The notes beneath the pieces are model-generated. The model had not been told where the DNA came from. It made no database searches and was given only the letters and a program-made list of their open reading frames with translations. DNA of 64,000 nt from Globisporangium splendens (lineage: Eukaryota > Oomycota > Peronosporomycetes > Pythiales > Pythiaceae), in NCBI GenBank assembly GCA_006386115.1, contig VFIW01000084.1, forward strand, positions 34,692 through 98,691, read 5' to 3'. Each line of letters opens with the position of its first letter. The first letter of the stretch is position 1. Shown here piece by piece: positions 1-8,276 of the stretch. The translations under genes and the position numbers were made by a program.

Positions 1-144
1 CTGCGTCACGATGGCGCGTCTACGGCGGCCGTGTGCATCCTACTTCCACTGTGTCATTCCTCTATTTGACGCCACCAGCAGAGCTCACCTCAGAAGCCAA
101 ACGCTCCAAGCCCAGATCCCGAAGTCCAAGAGCTACTTACAGTT

Positions 145-1284
145 ATGGGCATTGACCACCCCCACCACCACCACAACAACGACGTACTGAGCGTCCCAAT
201 CGTCGACATTGGGACCTTGATGGCCGCAAAGACTGATGCCGACGTCGACGCCACGCTGCGCGACCCCGCGGGTCCCTTCCAGACCACGATCGAGGCGCTG
301 CGCTCGGCAGCAGTCGACTGGGGCTTCTTCTACATCACGAACCATGGCATCTCGCCGCAGCAGATGGAAGAATTCCAGACGGCGATGCGTGCGTTCTTTG
401 CGCTGCCACAGGAGATCAAGAACCACATTCGACGCACGCCGGACAACTCGCGCGGCTACTTTGACGGCGAGTTGACCAAGAACAAGGTAGACTGGAAGCA
501 AGTGTTTGACTTTGCGGGTCCGCAAGAAGACGGACCGCCTGATGAGACCGTGTACAAGCGTATGGGCAACGACCAGAACCGATGGCTCGACGAGGACATT
601 GTGCCGGGGTTTCGTGAGACCATGACCAAGTACGCGGACCAGATGCAGCACATCTCGCGCCGCATCCTCATGCTCTTCGCGGTCACGCTCGGTGAGCGAT
701 TCGACTTTTTCGACCAGTTCTACCGCAACCCGCTCAAGGAATACGACCTGAACGAGGCCACAAAGGAAGAGGAGCTTCAGAGCTCGAGTCTCTTGCGGCT
801 CAACTACTACCCGGTGTCATCCGATCCAGCGAGCACCATGGGTGTGTACGAGCACACCGACCCGGGTGCGCTCACAGTGCTGCTTCAAGACGACAAAGTG
901 GCGTCGCTCCAAGTCTTCCACCGCGGCAGCCAGCAGTGGCTGATGGTGCCGCCCATCGAGGACACGTTCGTGATCAACATCGGCGACATGGTGCAGATCT
1001 GGTCGAACGACAAGTTCATCGCGCCACTGCACCGCGTGCTCGCGAGCGGCGCCAAGGAGCGGTACTCGGCGCCGTACTTCCACCACCCATCATACGAAGC
1101 GGCCGTGAAGCCCGTGATCGTGAACGAGAGCGAGCAACCAAAGTACCGTGCGATCACGTGGCGGCAGTTCATGACCGAGCGCGTCGCGGGCAACTACGCG
1201 GACTTTGGCGAAGAGATTCAAATCAGCCGGTTTCTAATCCACTACGATGACGAGAAGGAGCATAGCACTGGTGTAGTTCATTAG
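145..1284 (+). CDS. 2-oxoglutarate/Fe(II)-dependent oxygenase (IPNS/GA-oxidase-like), paralogue 1
   Basis: Intronless, 379 aa. It shows the two-part architecture of the isopenicillin N synthase / plant 2OG-oxygenase superfamily. An N-terminal DIOX_N region carries DWGFFYITNHG near residues 58-68, and the C-terminal jelly roll has the full metal and cosubstrate set: H237 and D239 in EHTDPGALTVLLQDD, H296 in PLHRVLASG, and R306 in KERYSAPYF. These bind Fe(II) and 2-oxoglutarate, so the protein should be catalytically competent. Such enzymes are soluble and cytosolic; substrate cannot be read from sequence. Residues 5-12 are His-rich (HPHHHHNN), a local oddity. The start was chosen because the DIOX_N core begins about 16 residues in. 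It is convergent with the next gene (91 bp between stops) and is the most diverged of four paralogues. Confidence 0.88.
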   Translation: MGIDHPHHHHNNDVLSVPIVDIGTLMAAKTDADVDATLRDPAGPFQTTIEALRSAAVDWGFFYITNHGISPQQMEEFQTAMRAFFALPQEIKNHIRRTPDNSRGYFDGELTKNKVDWKQVFDFAGPQEDGPPDETVYKRMGNDQNRWLDEDIVPGFRETMTKYADQMQHISRRILMLFAVTLGERFDFFDQFYRNPLKEYDLNEATKEEELQSSSLLRLNYYPVSSDPASTMGVYEHTDPGALTVLLQDDKVASLQVFHRGSQQWLMVPPIEDTFVINIGDMVQIWSNDKFIAPLHRVLASGAKERYSAPYFHHPSYEAAVKPVIVNESEQPKYRAITWRQFMTERVAGNYADFGEEIQISRFLIHYDDEKEHSTGVVH

Positions 1285-1375
1285 AAACATGAACGAGTCG
1301 AACGAGTATCTGCATTTACGTTCATTCAATTACAGTAATACGATCAAAATCAAACGCAAAAGTATCCTTTTGTAC

Positions 1376-2491
1376 TCACTCCTCCCATGGAATGTTGTCG
1401 GCATCACCGTGGATCCGGAAGCGCACGATCTGGATGTCCTGGCCGATGTTGGCGAAGTTGCCCTCGATCTTCTCGCGCACGAACGCAAACCAGTTCAGCG
1501 GTCGGTACTTTGGCTTCTCGTTCTCACCCACAACGATCGGCTCGATGACCGCGTCGTAGGACGGATTGTGGAAGAACGGCACCGAGTATCGCGACTTGGT
1601 GCTGCTCGCAAGTACGCGGTGTGGCGGCGCCACGAACTTGTCGTTCGACCAGATCTGCACCATGTCGCCGATGTTGATCACGAACGTGTCCTTGATGGGC
1701 GGCACAAAGTGCCACTCCTGACTGCCGCGGTGGAAGACTTGGAGCGACGCCACCTCATCGTCTTGCAGCAACACGGTCAGCGCGCCGCCATCGGTGTGAT
1801 GGTACACGCCCATTGTGTTCTCTGGATCGGGAGACACTGGATAGTGGTTGAGTCGAAGCGAGCTCGAGTTGCGATGCACTGCTGGTAGCCGAAGTGGCTC
1901 AGCTCCATCGCTGTCCCCTGTGCCGTGGAAGAACTGGTCAAAGAAGTTGACGCGCTCACCCAGCGCTACCGCAAAGAGCATGAGGATACGGCGAGCGATG
2001 TGCTCTACTTGGGCATAATACTCGGTGATGGTCTTCTTGAAGCCTGGGAGAATCTCCTCAGCGAGCCACTGGTTCTGGTTGTTGACGATCACGCGTTTGT
2101 AGAGCGCTGCATTCGGCGGCGAGTCTTCCTGCGGACCCGTCAAGTCGAATACTTCCTTGCAGTCGAATTTGTTCTTCGTGAGCTCCTGGTCAAAGTAGCC
2201 GCGCGCGTTGTCTTGATGGCGTCGAACGGTGTTCTTGATCTCTTTCGGCAAGGCGAAGAACGAACGCACCACCGACCGAAAGACCTCGATTTGCTCGGAT
2301 GGAATGCCATGGTTGGTGATGTAGAAGAAACCCCACTCGGTCGCAGCGGCGCGGAGCTCGTCAATCGTGCCGCGGAATGGTCCTTCTGGGTCTTGTAGCG
2401 TGGCTTCGACGTCGCGGTCGCTCTTGGCGCTCATCAGCGCTTCAACATCGATCACAGGCACCCCACAGACTTCTTTTCGACTGTTCCCCAT
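1376..2491 (-). CDS. 2-oxoglutarate/Fe(II)-dependent oxygenase, paralogue 2
   Basis: Intronless, 371 aa, same superfamily as its neighbours. The N-terminal half has EWGFFYITNHGIP; the catalytic half has YHHTDGGALTVLLQDD (metal His and Asp), APPHRVLAS (distal His) and KSRYSVPFF (2OG-binding Arg). All expected catalytic residues are present. It is closer to the pair at 3.0 and 5.0 kb than to the gene at 145, sharing stretches such as EIKNT.RR and QNQWL. It starts MGNSRKEVCGVPVID, giving a short leader before the DIOX_N core. It lies tail-to-tail with paralogue 1. Substrate unknown. Confidence 0.88.
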   Translation of the reverse strand: MGNSRKEVCGVPVIDVEALMSAKSDRDVEATLQDPEGPFRGTIDELRAAATEWGFFYITNHGIPSEQIEVFRSVVRSFFALPKEIKNTVRRHQDNARGYFDQELTKNKFDCKEVFDLTGPQEDSPPNAALYKRVIVNNQNQWLAEEILPGFKKTITEYYAQVEHIARRILMLFAVALGERVNFFDQFFHGTGDSDGAEPLRLPAVHRNSSSLRLNHYPVSPDPENTMGVYHHTDGGALTVLLQDDEVASLQVFHRGSQEWHFVPPIKDTFVINIGDMVQIWSNDKFVAPPHRVLASSTKSRYSVPFFHNPSYDAVIEPIVVGENEKPKYRPLNWFAFVREKIEGNFANIGQDIQIVRFRIHGDADNIPWEE

Positions 2492-3001
2492 TGTGGCTTG
2501 ACAGGTTGGTGCTTTTGAAGTCGACAGAAAGTTGAAGAATGATCTCCAGAATCTGGTCTTCTTCTTTCATCCGCCGTGGTTTACTTGTGCTCAGAGGGCG
2601 AGGTGCGAGAAGCTTCGATCTGCATGGCGATCTGACACAGCGAGCCTGTTTGATGGCCGCGAAACGATGACATCGCGGCAGATCGCCACGTAATTGGCTG
2701 CGCTTGGCGCACTGTCATCTCACCGCCATTCTCGACTTTCACACTCACCCGCAGACATTATTCGAGACAGCGGATACTGTGACAGCATTCTACAGCTTCA
2801 AAGGATCCGTTCTTCTCACTCTCGTTACTATGTCCACCTCGACAGAGAGTCATCAGAGCTGGTGAAGGATTACGAACAAACAAAATCGTGTCAACTGCGT
2901 TCTTAGGTTAAGTTGGAGACGCAGGTGCAGAGCCTCAAGGGTGCTACCTCAATACGCATACACAGCACGCATTTCTCCTTTTATGACTACTCTGCCGCTT
3001 G
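2492..3001. other. Intergenic, no gene recognised
   Basis: 510 bp between the start of one oxygenase gene and the stop of the next. It should hold the promoter of paralogue 2 on the minus strand. No convincing coding frame, repeat or structured RNA was seen. Confidence 0.5.
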
Positions 3002-4135
3002 TTAAAGTGGAATCGGAGGCAACTCAAGGTCCGTGCTATTGGGGTCGTGGATGCGGAAGTGGCTGATCTGGATGTCCTCGCCAATGTTGTCGATGTTGCC
3101 TTCGATTTTCTCGCGGAGATACTCGTACCAGTTCAATGGACGGTACCTCGGTTTCTCGCTCTCTCCGATCACGATCGGCTCGACAACCGTGTTGTACGAC
3201 GGGTTGTAGAAGTACGGCGCCGAGTATCGCGACTTGGAGCCACTCGCAAGCACGCGGTGTGGTGGCGCCACGAACTTGTCGTTCGACCAGATCTGCACCA
3301 GATCGCCGATGTTGATCACGAACGTGTCCTTGATGGGCGGCACGAAGAGCCATTGCTGGCTGCCGCGGTGGAAGACTTGGAGCGACGCCACTTCATCGTC
3401 TTGCAGCAGCACCGTCAACGCGCCTGAATCTGTGTGGTGGTACACGCCCATGGTCTTCTCGGGTTCTGGAGCCACCGGGTAGTGGTTGAGACGAAATACA
3501 CTCGAGTTGCGATGCACGGCGGGTCCTGTCGTCTGCTGCTGCTCGCTGATGGGACCACTGCCATGAAAGAACTGATCGAAAAAGTTGACACGCTCGCCCA
3601 GCGCCACAGCAAACAGCTGCAAGATGCGTCGCGCAATGTGCTCGACACTGTCATAATACGCGTTGATGGTCGCTTTGAAGCCCGGCAGCGTGTCTTCGTC
3701 GAGCCACTGGTTCTGGTCATTGATGATCAGGCGCTTGTACAACTCGGGGTTTGGCGGTGCGTCCTCATGCGGTCCCGTGATGTCAAACACTTCCTTCCAG
3801 TCCGTCTTGTTCTTCGTGAGCTCTTCGTCAAAGTAGCCTCGCGAGTTGTCTCGACGACGTCGGATCGTGTTTTTGATCTCTTTCGGCAATGCGAAGAATG
3901 CGCGCACAGCCTTGTGGGATTCCGCAAACTGCTCTGGAGGGATGCCGTGGTTGGTGATGTAGAAGAAACCCCACTCGGTCGCAGCGGCGCGGAGCTCGTC
4001 GATGGTGGTTTGGAAGGGTCCTTCTGAGTCTTGCAGCGTGGCTTCGACTTCGTGGTCGTTCTTGGCGCTCATGAGTGCGTGGACATTGATCACAGGCACT
4101 TTGAGCACTGGTTTATCTGGGGAATCGGCTCCCAT
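3002..4135 (-). CDS. 2-oxoglutarate/Fe(II)-dependent oxygenase, palindrome copy A
   Basis: Intronless, 377 aa, starting MGADSPDKPVLK. It has the complete catalytic set seen in its mirror copy at 5043: HTDSGAL metal box, PPHRVLASG distal His, KSRYSAPYF Arg. Apart from the last two residues (PL here, SN in the mirror copy), the proteins are identical. Reading the other frames gives identical shadow peptides too, so the DNA itself must be essentially identical. The flanks differ on both sides. Divergently arranged with copy B across a 907-bp spacer. Likely cytosolic oxygenase, substrate unknown. Confidence 0.9.
   Translation of the reverse strand: MGADSPDKPVLKVPVINVHALMSAKNDHEVEATLQDSEGPFQTTIDELRAAATEWGFFYITNHGIPPEQFAESHKAVRAFFALPKEIKNTIRRRRDNSRGYFDEELTKNKTDWKEVFDITGPHEDAPPNPELYKRLIINDQNQWLDEDTLPGFKATINAYYDSVEHIARRILQLFAVALGERVNFFDQFFHGSGPISEQQQTTGPAVHRNSSVFRLNHYPVAPEPEKTMGVYHHTDSGALTVLLQDDEVASLQVFHRGSQQWLFVPPIKDTFVINIGDLVQIWSNDKFVAPPHRVLASGSKSRYSAPYFYNPSYNTVVEPIVIGESEKPRYRPLNWYEYLREKIEGNIDNIGEDIQISHFRIHDPNSTDLELPPIPL
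3011..4135 (-). repeat. Left arm of 1125-bp inverted repeat
   Basis: Reverse complement of 5043-6167, same length with no indel. Identity begins exactly at the ATG codon and ends 8 bases short of this copy's stop codon. Just outside the arm the 5' flanks share only short words such as TTCCAAATCTTCC. Confidence 0.88.
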
Positions 4136-5042
4136 GTCTCGGTGATATGTGATGTTTCTGGTGCTCTACTCTTGCGGATGTGGAGGAAGATTTGGAACTG
4201 GTGTAACTTCAAGGTCAAGATGCTTAATGCTCTCTTCTTGCGAGGGTGATCCCGTCATGGGTATCCTCATGCGCAATCTTCTCTCGAGAGGAGCGTAGGA
4301 TGCACCATGACGTGGGTTCCTGTAGCCAAGTGATTGGCTGCTCGAGATGAGCTCCTCGTTTTGCATACTGCCAGTGACCATACGTGGGTGCATAAAAGGT
4401 GTACTACACACAATCATTGCCAGACTGAGTGTCTGCGCGCAATCTGCTGCTGCTTCGGATGATTCCTCAGTGAGCCGCGGCACAGAAGCGCGGCGCGCGA
4501 CCACAACGACCAAGACGACAGAGTATTGGAGCGTGAAGAAGAAGACGGGAAGGGCGACCAACATGGCAGCAAGCAGGACATGATTCGCTTCGGGTTGGTG
4601 ATGATTGGTGATGTACACCAAAGACAACTGCAAGTTGAGGTCTCCACAATGCTGAGCACTTGACTCGGGTATATGGCCCTAGTGCTGTGAGTGTCGACCA
4701 GCGAAACGACCAAAGACGTACCCGTTTATGTACAAAGTGGTGATTCACAGTCACTCCCATTTCTAACTGCCAATCATTTGGCAACAGGAGCCCACGTCAC
4801 AGAATGTACCCATGTTCATAGGTCGTATTGGTTCTCATCAAAAGAGATTAGGATTGCGCTGTGGATGAATATGACGGTATCTTCTGGTTGCGGTGCAGTA
4901 CGTCGACGGACATGGTCGTAAGCACCTCTGACGATCCAGTCACTTCAACAACCCCCCAAGAGCAACGAACACAGACAAGCTTGTGTCATTTCCAAATCTT
5001 CCGCCTCCTGAAAACTCACAAGAATCGCCAAAAGAGTACAAG
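4136..5042. promoter_or_regulatory. Spacer of the inverted repeat; divergent promoter region of two oxygenase copies
   Basis: 907 bp between two divergent start codons. Both presumed 5' leaders contain TTCCAAATCTTCC (minus-strand copy near 4190, plus-strand copy near 4990), followed by partly similar sequence. The leaders are therefore homologous but diverged while the coding arms are identical. No conserved protein was recognised inside it. Confidence 0.5.
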
Positions 5043-6167
5043 ATGGGAGCCGATTCCCCAGATAAACCAGTGCTCAAAGTGCCTGTGATCAATGTCCACG
5101 CACTCATGAGCGCCAAGAACGACCACGAAGTCGAAGCCACGCTGCAAGACTCAGAAGGACCCTTCCAAACCACCATCGACGAGCTCCGCGCCGCTGCGAC
5201 CGAGTGGGGTTTCTTCTACATCACCAACCACGGCATCCCTCCAGAGCAGTTTGCGGAATCCCACAAGGCTGTGCGCGCATTCTTCGCATTGCCGAAAGAG
5301 ATCAAAAACACGATCCGACGTCGTCGAGACAACTCGCGAGGCTACTTTGACGAAGAGCTCACGAAGAACAAGACGGACTGGAAGGAAGTGTTTGACATCA
5401 CGGGACCGCATGAGGACGCACCGCCAAACCCCGAGTTGTACAAGCGCCTGATCATCAATGACCAGAACCAGTGGCTCGACGAAGACACGCTGCCGGGCTT
5501 CAAAGCGACCATCAACGCGTATTATGACAGTGTCGAGCACATTGCGCGACGCATCTTGCAGCTGTTTGCTGTGGCGCTGGGCGAGCGTGTCAACTTTTTC
5601 GATCAGTTCTTTCATGGCAGTGGTCCCATCAGCGAGCAGCAGCAGACGACAGGACCCGCCGTGCATCGCAACTCGAGTGTATTTCGTCTCAACCACTACC
5701 CGGTGGCTCCAGAACCCGAGAAGACCATGGGCGTGTACCACCACACAGATTCAGGCGCGTTGACGGTGCTGCTGCAAGACGATGAAGTGGCGTCGCTCCA
5801 AGTCTTCCACCGCGGCAGCCAGCAATGGCTCTTCGTGCCGCCCATCAAGGACACGTTCGTGATCAACATCGGCGATCTGGTGCAGATCTGGTCGAACGAC
5901 AAGTTCGTGGCGCCACCACACCGCGTGCTTGCGAGTGGCTCCAAGTCGCGATACTCGGCGCCGTACTTCTACAACCCGTCGTACAACACGGTTGTCGAGC
6001 CGATCGTGATCGGAGAGAGCGAGAAACCGAGGTACCGTCCATTGAACTGGTACGAGTATCTCCGCGAGAAAATCGAAGGCAACATCGACAACATTGGCGA
6101 GGACATCCAGATCAGCCACTTCCGCATCCACGACCCCAATAGCACGGACCTTGAGTTGCCTCCGATT
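5043..6167 (+). repeat. Right arm of 1125-bp inverted repeat
   Basis: Mirror of 3011-4135, co-extensive with the coding sequence from its ATG to 9 bases short of its stop codon's end. No mismatch was found when comparing translations in several frames. Confidence 0.88.
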
Positions 6168-6176
6168 TCAAACTAA
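5043..6176 (+). CDS. 2-oxoglutarate/Fe(II)-dependent oxygenase, palindrome copy B
   Basis: Intronless, 377 aa. The reading frame is open 20 codons further upstream, but the identical mirror copy and the repeat boundary both begin at this ATG, so 5043 is taken as start. The DIOX_N core has EWGFFYITNHGIP. The jelly roll carries H234 and D236 (HTDSGAL), H293 (PPHRVLASG) and R303 (KSRYSAPYF), a full Fe(II)/2-oxoglutarate site. The last two codons differ from copy A (ISN versus IPL), where the repeat ends. Function beyond 2OG-dependent oxidation cannot be read. Confidence 0.9.
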   Translation: MGADSPDKPVLKVPVINVHALMSAKNDHEVEATLQDSEGPFQTTIDELRAAATEWGFFYITNHGIPPEQFAESHKAVRAFFALPKEIKNTIRRRRDNSRGYFDEELTKNKTDWKEVFDITGPHEDAPPNPELYKRLIINDQNQWLDEDTLPGFKATINAYYDSVEHIARRILQLFAVALGERVNFFDQFFHGSGPISEQQQTTGPAVHRNSSVFRLNHYPVAPEPEKTMGVYHHTDSGALTVLLQDDEVASLQVFHRGSQQWLFVPPIKDTFVINIGDLVQIWSNDKFVAPPHRVLASGSKSRYSAPYFYNPSYNTVVEPIVIGESEKPRYRPLNWYEYLREKIEGNIDNIGEDIQISHFRIHDPNSTDLELPPISN

Positions 6177-6936
6177 CTTCTGCTTGTAAAGAATACAATT
6201 ATCAGCACAATCTTGTCTAGTGTTGATGAAAGAAATGACTCAAATTAGACCTACCTGTCGATGCATTACGATGAAGAATTAGTCGAATGTATTGATGAGG
6301 CTAGCAATTGTGAGTTGATGTCTCTAATTGTCAAAAGTTCCGTGAAGCTCTGGTGCGTGGTGTTGGAGGGATGAAGCGTCTTCTCCGTGGAGCTTGCATT
6401 GAGCGCAGACGTGTACGCCCTCAAACAAGCCGTTTTTATGAGAAGGTGTACCACCATCACTACAAATTTGCTGCGAGCGCGTTGAGCCTGTACTTTGTGA
6501 GGGATGAGAGCGATTGAAAGATGACAGCGATACGATGAGCCACTTGCGCGAGAGTAGCGGCATCGAGTCCCTGACTCCGTGGACGCTTGGTGATGATTAC
6601 TTCGGATTGGACTTCATGCCGGGAAGCAAAGAAATGGTGAGACTTCCGTAGGCATTGATTGCTGCATTATTGACTCGTCAGTGTACCTGGGACGATTTAG
6701 GACACCTAGAACGGTGCTGTAGTTCTGCCAGGTGCAAGCAGAGGGCCACCAATGCTATTCCTTTCTTACATGAATGGTGTCTTGTATGCACTTTCATTAC
6801 ACAAGAATACGAACTCAAATGCATCATCTGCACCACCTTGAAGCTTGCTGACTAAGTCCAATTGTTGCTCGCTGCAATGACCGAAATACGACCTAGAAAA
6901 GGGATCTGGTGTTTATCGTGGTTGTCAGTGCTCGCG
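6177..6936. other. Intergenic, no gene recognised
   Basis: 760 bp between the oxygenase cluster and the end of the DNAAF6-like gene. Only short frames without family resemblance. Confidence 0.45.
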
Positions 6937-7786
6937 TCACCATTCGTCGCGAATGATCGGGAGCGAGATCGTGAGCGTTTGCTTCTTCGGATCCCATTTC
7001 GCGTGGCCGTCTTGGTGTCGCACAGGGTGAGGCAAGTAAAGAGACAATTTCCTGGGATATAGCAGAAGAAACACACAATTATCGGCTCGGTTCTGCTATC
7101 AACAGAGCTGTGAATTCGCTCACAGCCACAAGCAACTCCGCTCACGTACAGAGACGAAGACTGGAGCAGCAGCTTTTGCTTCTTCACGTCGAGCTCAATG
7201 TCGTCTTGGCGGTGGTTTGGGCACTCGATGCGCACGGCCATGGCTTCGCAATGCGCAGGCGACGGATCCTTGTCGCTGAGGCCGAGGAACACGTCCTCTG
7301 TCGTCACATTCTGCTTGTACAGAATCTCAAAACTGCGTGAAGAAACAAGGGAGAGAGAGAGAGAGAGAATCAGCATTACTGATAGCAGCATTGTGGTCAG
7401 CATGGAGAGAGCCTTGCGTTGGACATACTTCGGCCGTGACCGCGTTTCGTACGCATCGTCGTCTGCGTCGTCGCTGGGTACTTCGTCCAAGTTCCAGATC
7501 AACCTTGGGTCCGCCGGTTTAATCTGTCCAATTGGCCTCGTCACTGCATCCATACATGACATGCGAAACGATGCATTAGAAACTATCCAGCACAACAGCA
7601 CTGCTAGATCTAACAAGCCATCTTTCTGCCTCCTCTCTCACCTTCTGGGGCGTTCGCAGCGCCACCGACGGTTGGCGGCGTGAGCTGCGCCAACTGCCGC
7701 TGCTCCTCGTACGCGTATTCACCGTACGCTTCCTGGTGACCGCTGATGAGCTCACTGAGCGCGAGAATATCCGCCGCGCCATCCAT
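6937..7786 (-). CDS. DNAAF6: Dynein axonemal assembly factor 6 (PIH1D3-like)
   Basis: Four exons, about 183 aa: 7786-7642, 7543-7429, 7332-7156, 7051-6937. The start is MDGAADILALSELI. The core reads NFEILYKQNVTTEDVFLGLS then DKDPSPAHCEAMAVRIECP, the hallmark of the PIH1D3/Twister family, and ends YLPHPV...GHAKWDPKKQTLTISLPII and RDEW-stop. This family is an HSP90 co-factor that pre-assembles outer and inner dynein arms in the cytoplasm. Exon lengths sum to a multiple of three. Introns 1 and 2 have GTGAGA..CAG and GTATGT..CAG; intron 2 has a pure CT/GA tract (7351-7368) before its acceptor. The third junction keeps frame only with an unusual GTCTCT donor; otherwise a frameshift must be assumed. 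A longer unspliced frame through the introns is not the gene. Confidence 0.78.
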
Positions 7787-8276
7787 ATGCGTCTTGCTGC
7801 CTTCTTGGTCTTGCCTTGGACGCTTCTGTACCTAGAGAGGCAAAGTGGCCGGGTCGCTATCTAACTCCCTAGACTGTGTCTTTTCACGACCTCACGTCCT
7901 TTCAAGCAAGGTCTGCTGAGTTTGGACTCAGGTACGCGCAGCGAATGGCACCTCTTCAACTCAAACAAGCCAAGTCCCCATTGCATGCATGTCAAGGAAA
8001 CGAGTCACCTGACATTGTCGTGGCTTCGTCCCTCGCGCTTTGTTGCACCCACTTCCTTAAGTCGAGGGCGTATCAAGCGTAGTTTCACTCAGATGCTCCA
8101 TTTGAAAGCGTGTGTTCTATTTCGGACCCGCTCCTCAGAAACAACTTTGGGCTCAACTTTTTCATTTCGAGCGTGCTGTGAGTTCCTCTTGCGATCGAAT
8201 CGCCTCGCTCGTTGTCCTACGAGGCTACCACATCGCTTTCGTTCGAGTCATCTTCTCACTGGAGCCGTGGAGCATC
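7787..8276. promoter_or_regulatory. Divergent promoter region between DNAAF6-like and LRR genes
   Basis: 490 bp between two divergent start codons. An oomycete-like pyrimidine-rich initiator context (TTTTTCATTTCG) lies about 110 bp upstream of the plus-strand gene, but this is only suggestive. Confidence 0.35.

Noticed and set aside
4983..5042. 20-residue N-terminal extension of oxygenase copy B
   Set aside because: The identical mirror copy has no such extension, and the repeat starts exactly at 5043.
3011..6167. Hairpin RNA locus producing dsRNA from the oxygenase palindrome
   Set aside because: The genes diverge, so their mRNAs are the same sense; dsRNA would need transcription through the whole repeat, for which nothing is seen.
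6852..7616. 254-codon minus-strand frame as one gene
   Set aside because: It runs through two introns and part of a third; only the spliced exons give the DNAAF6/PIH1D3 family sequence.
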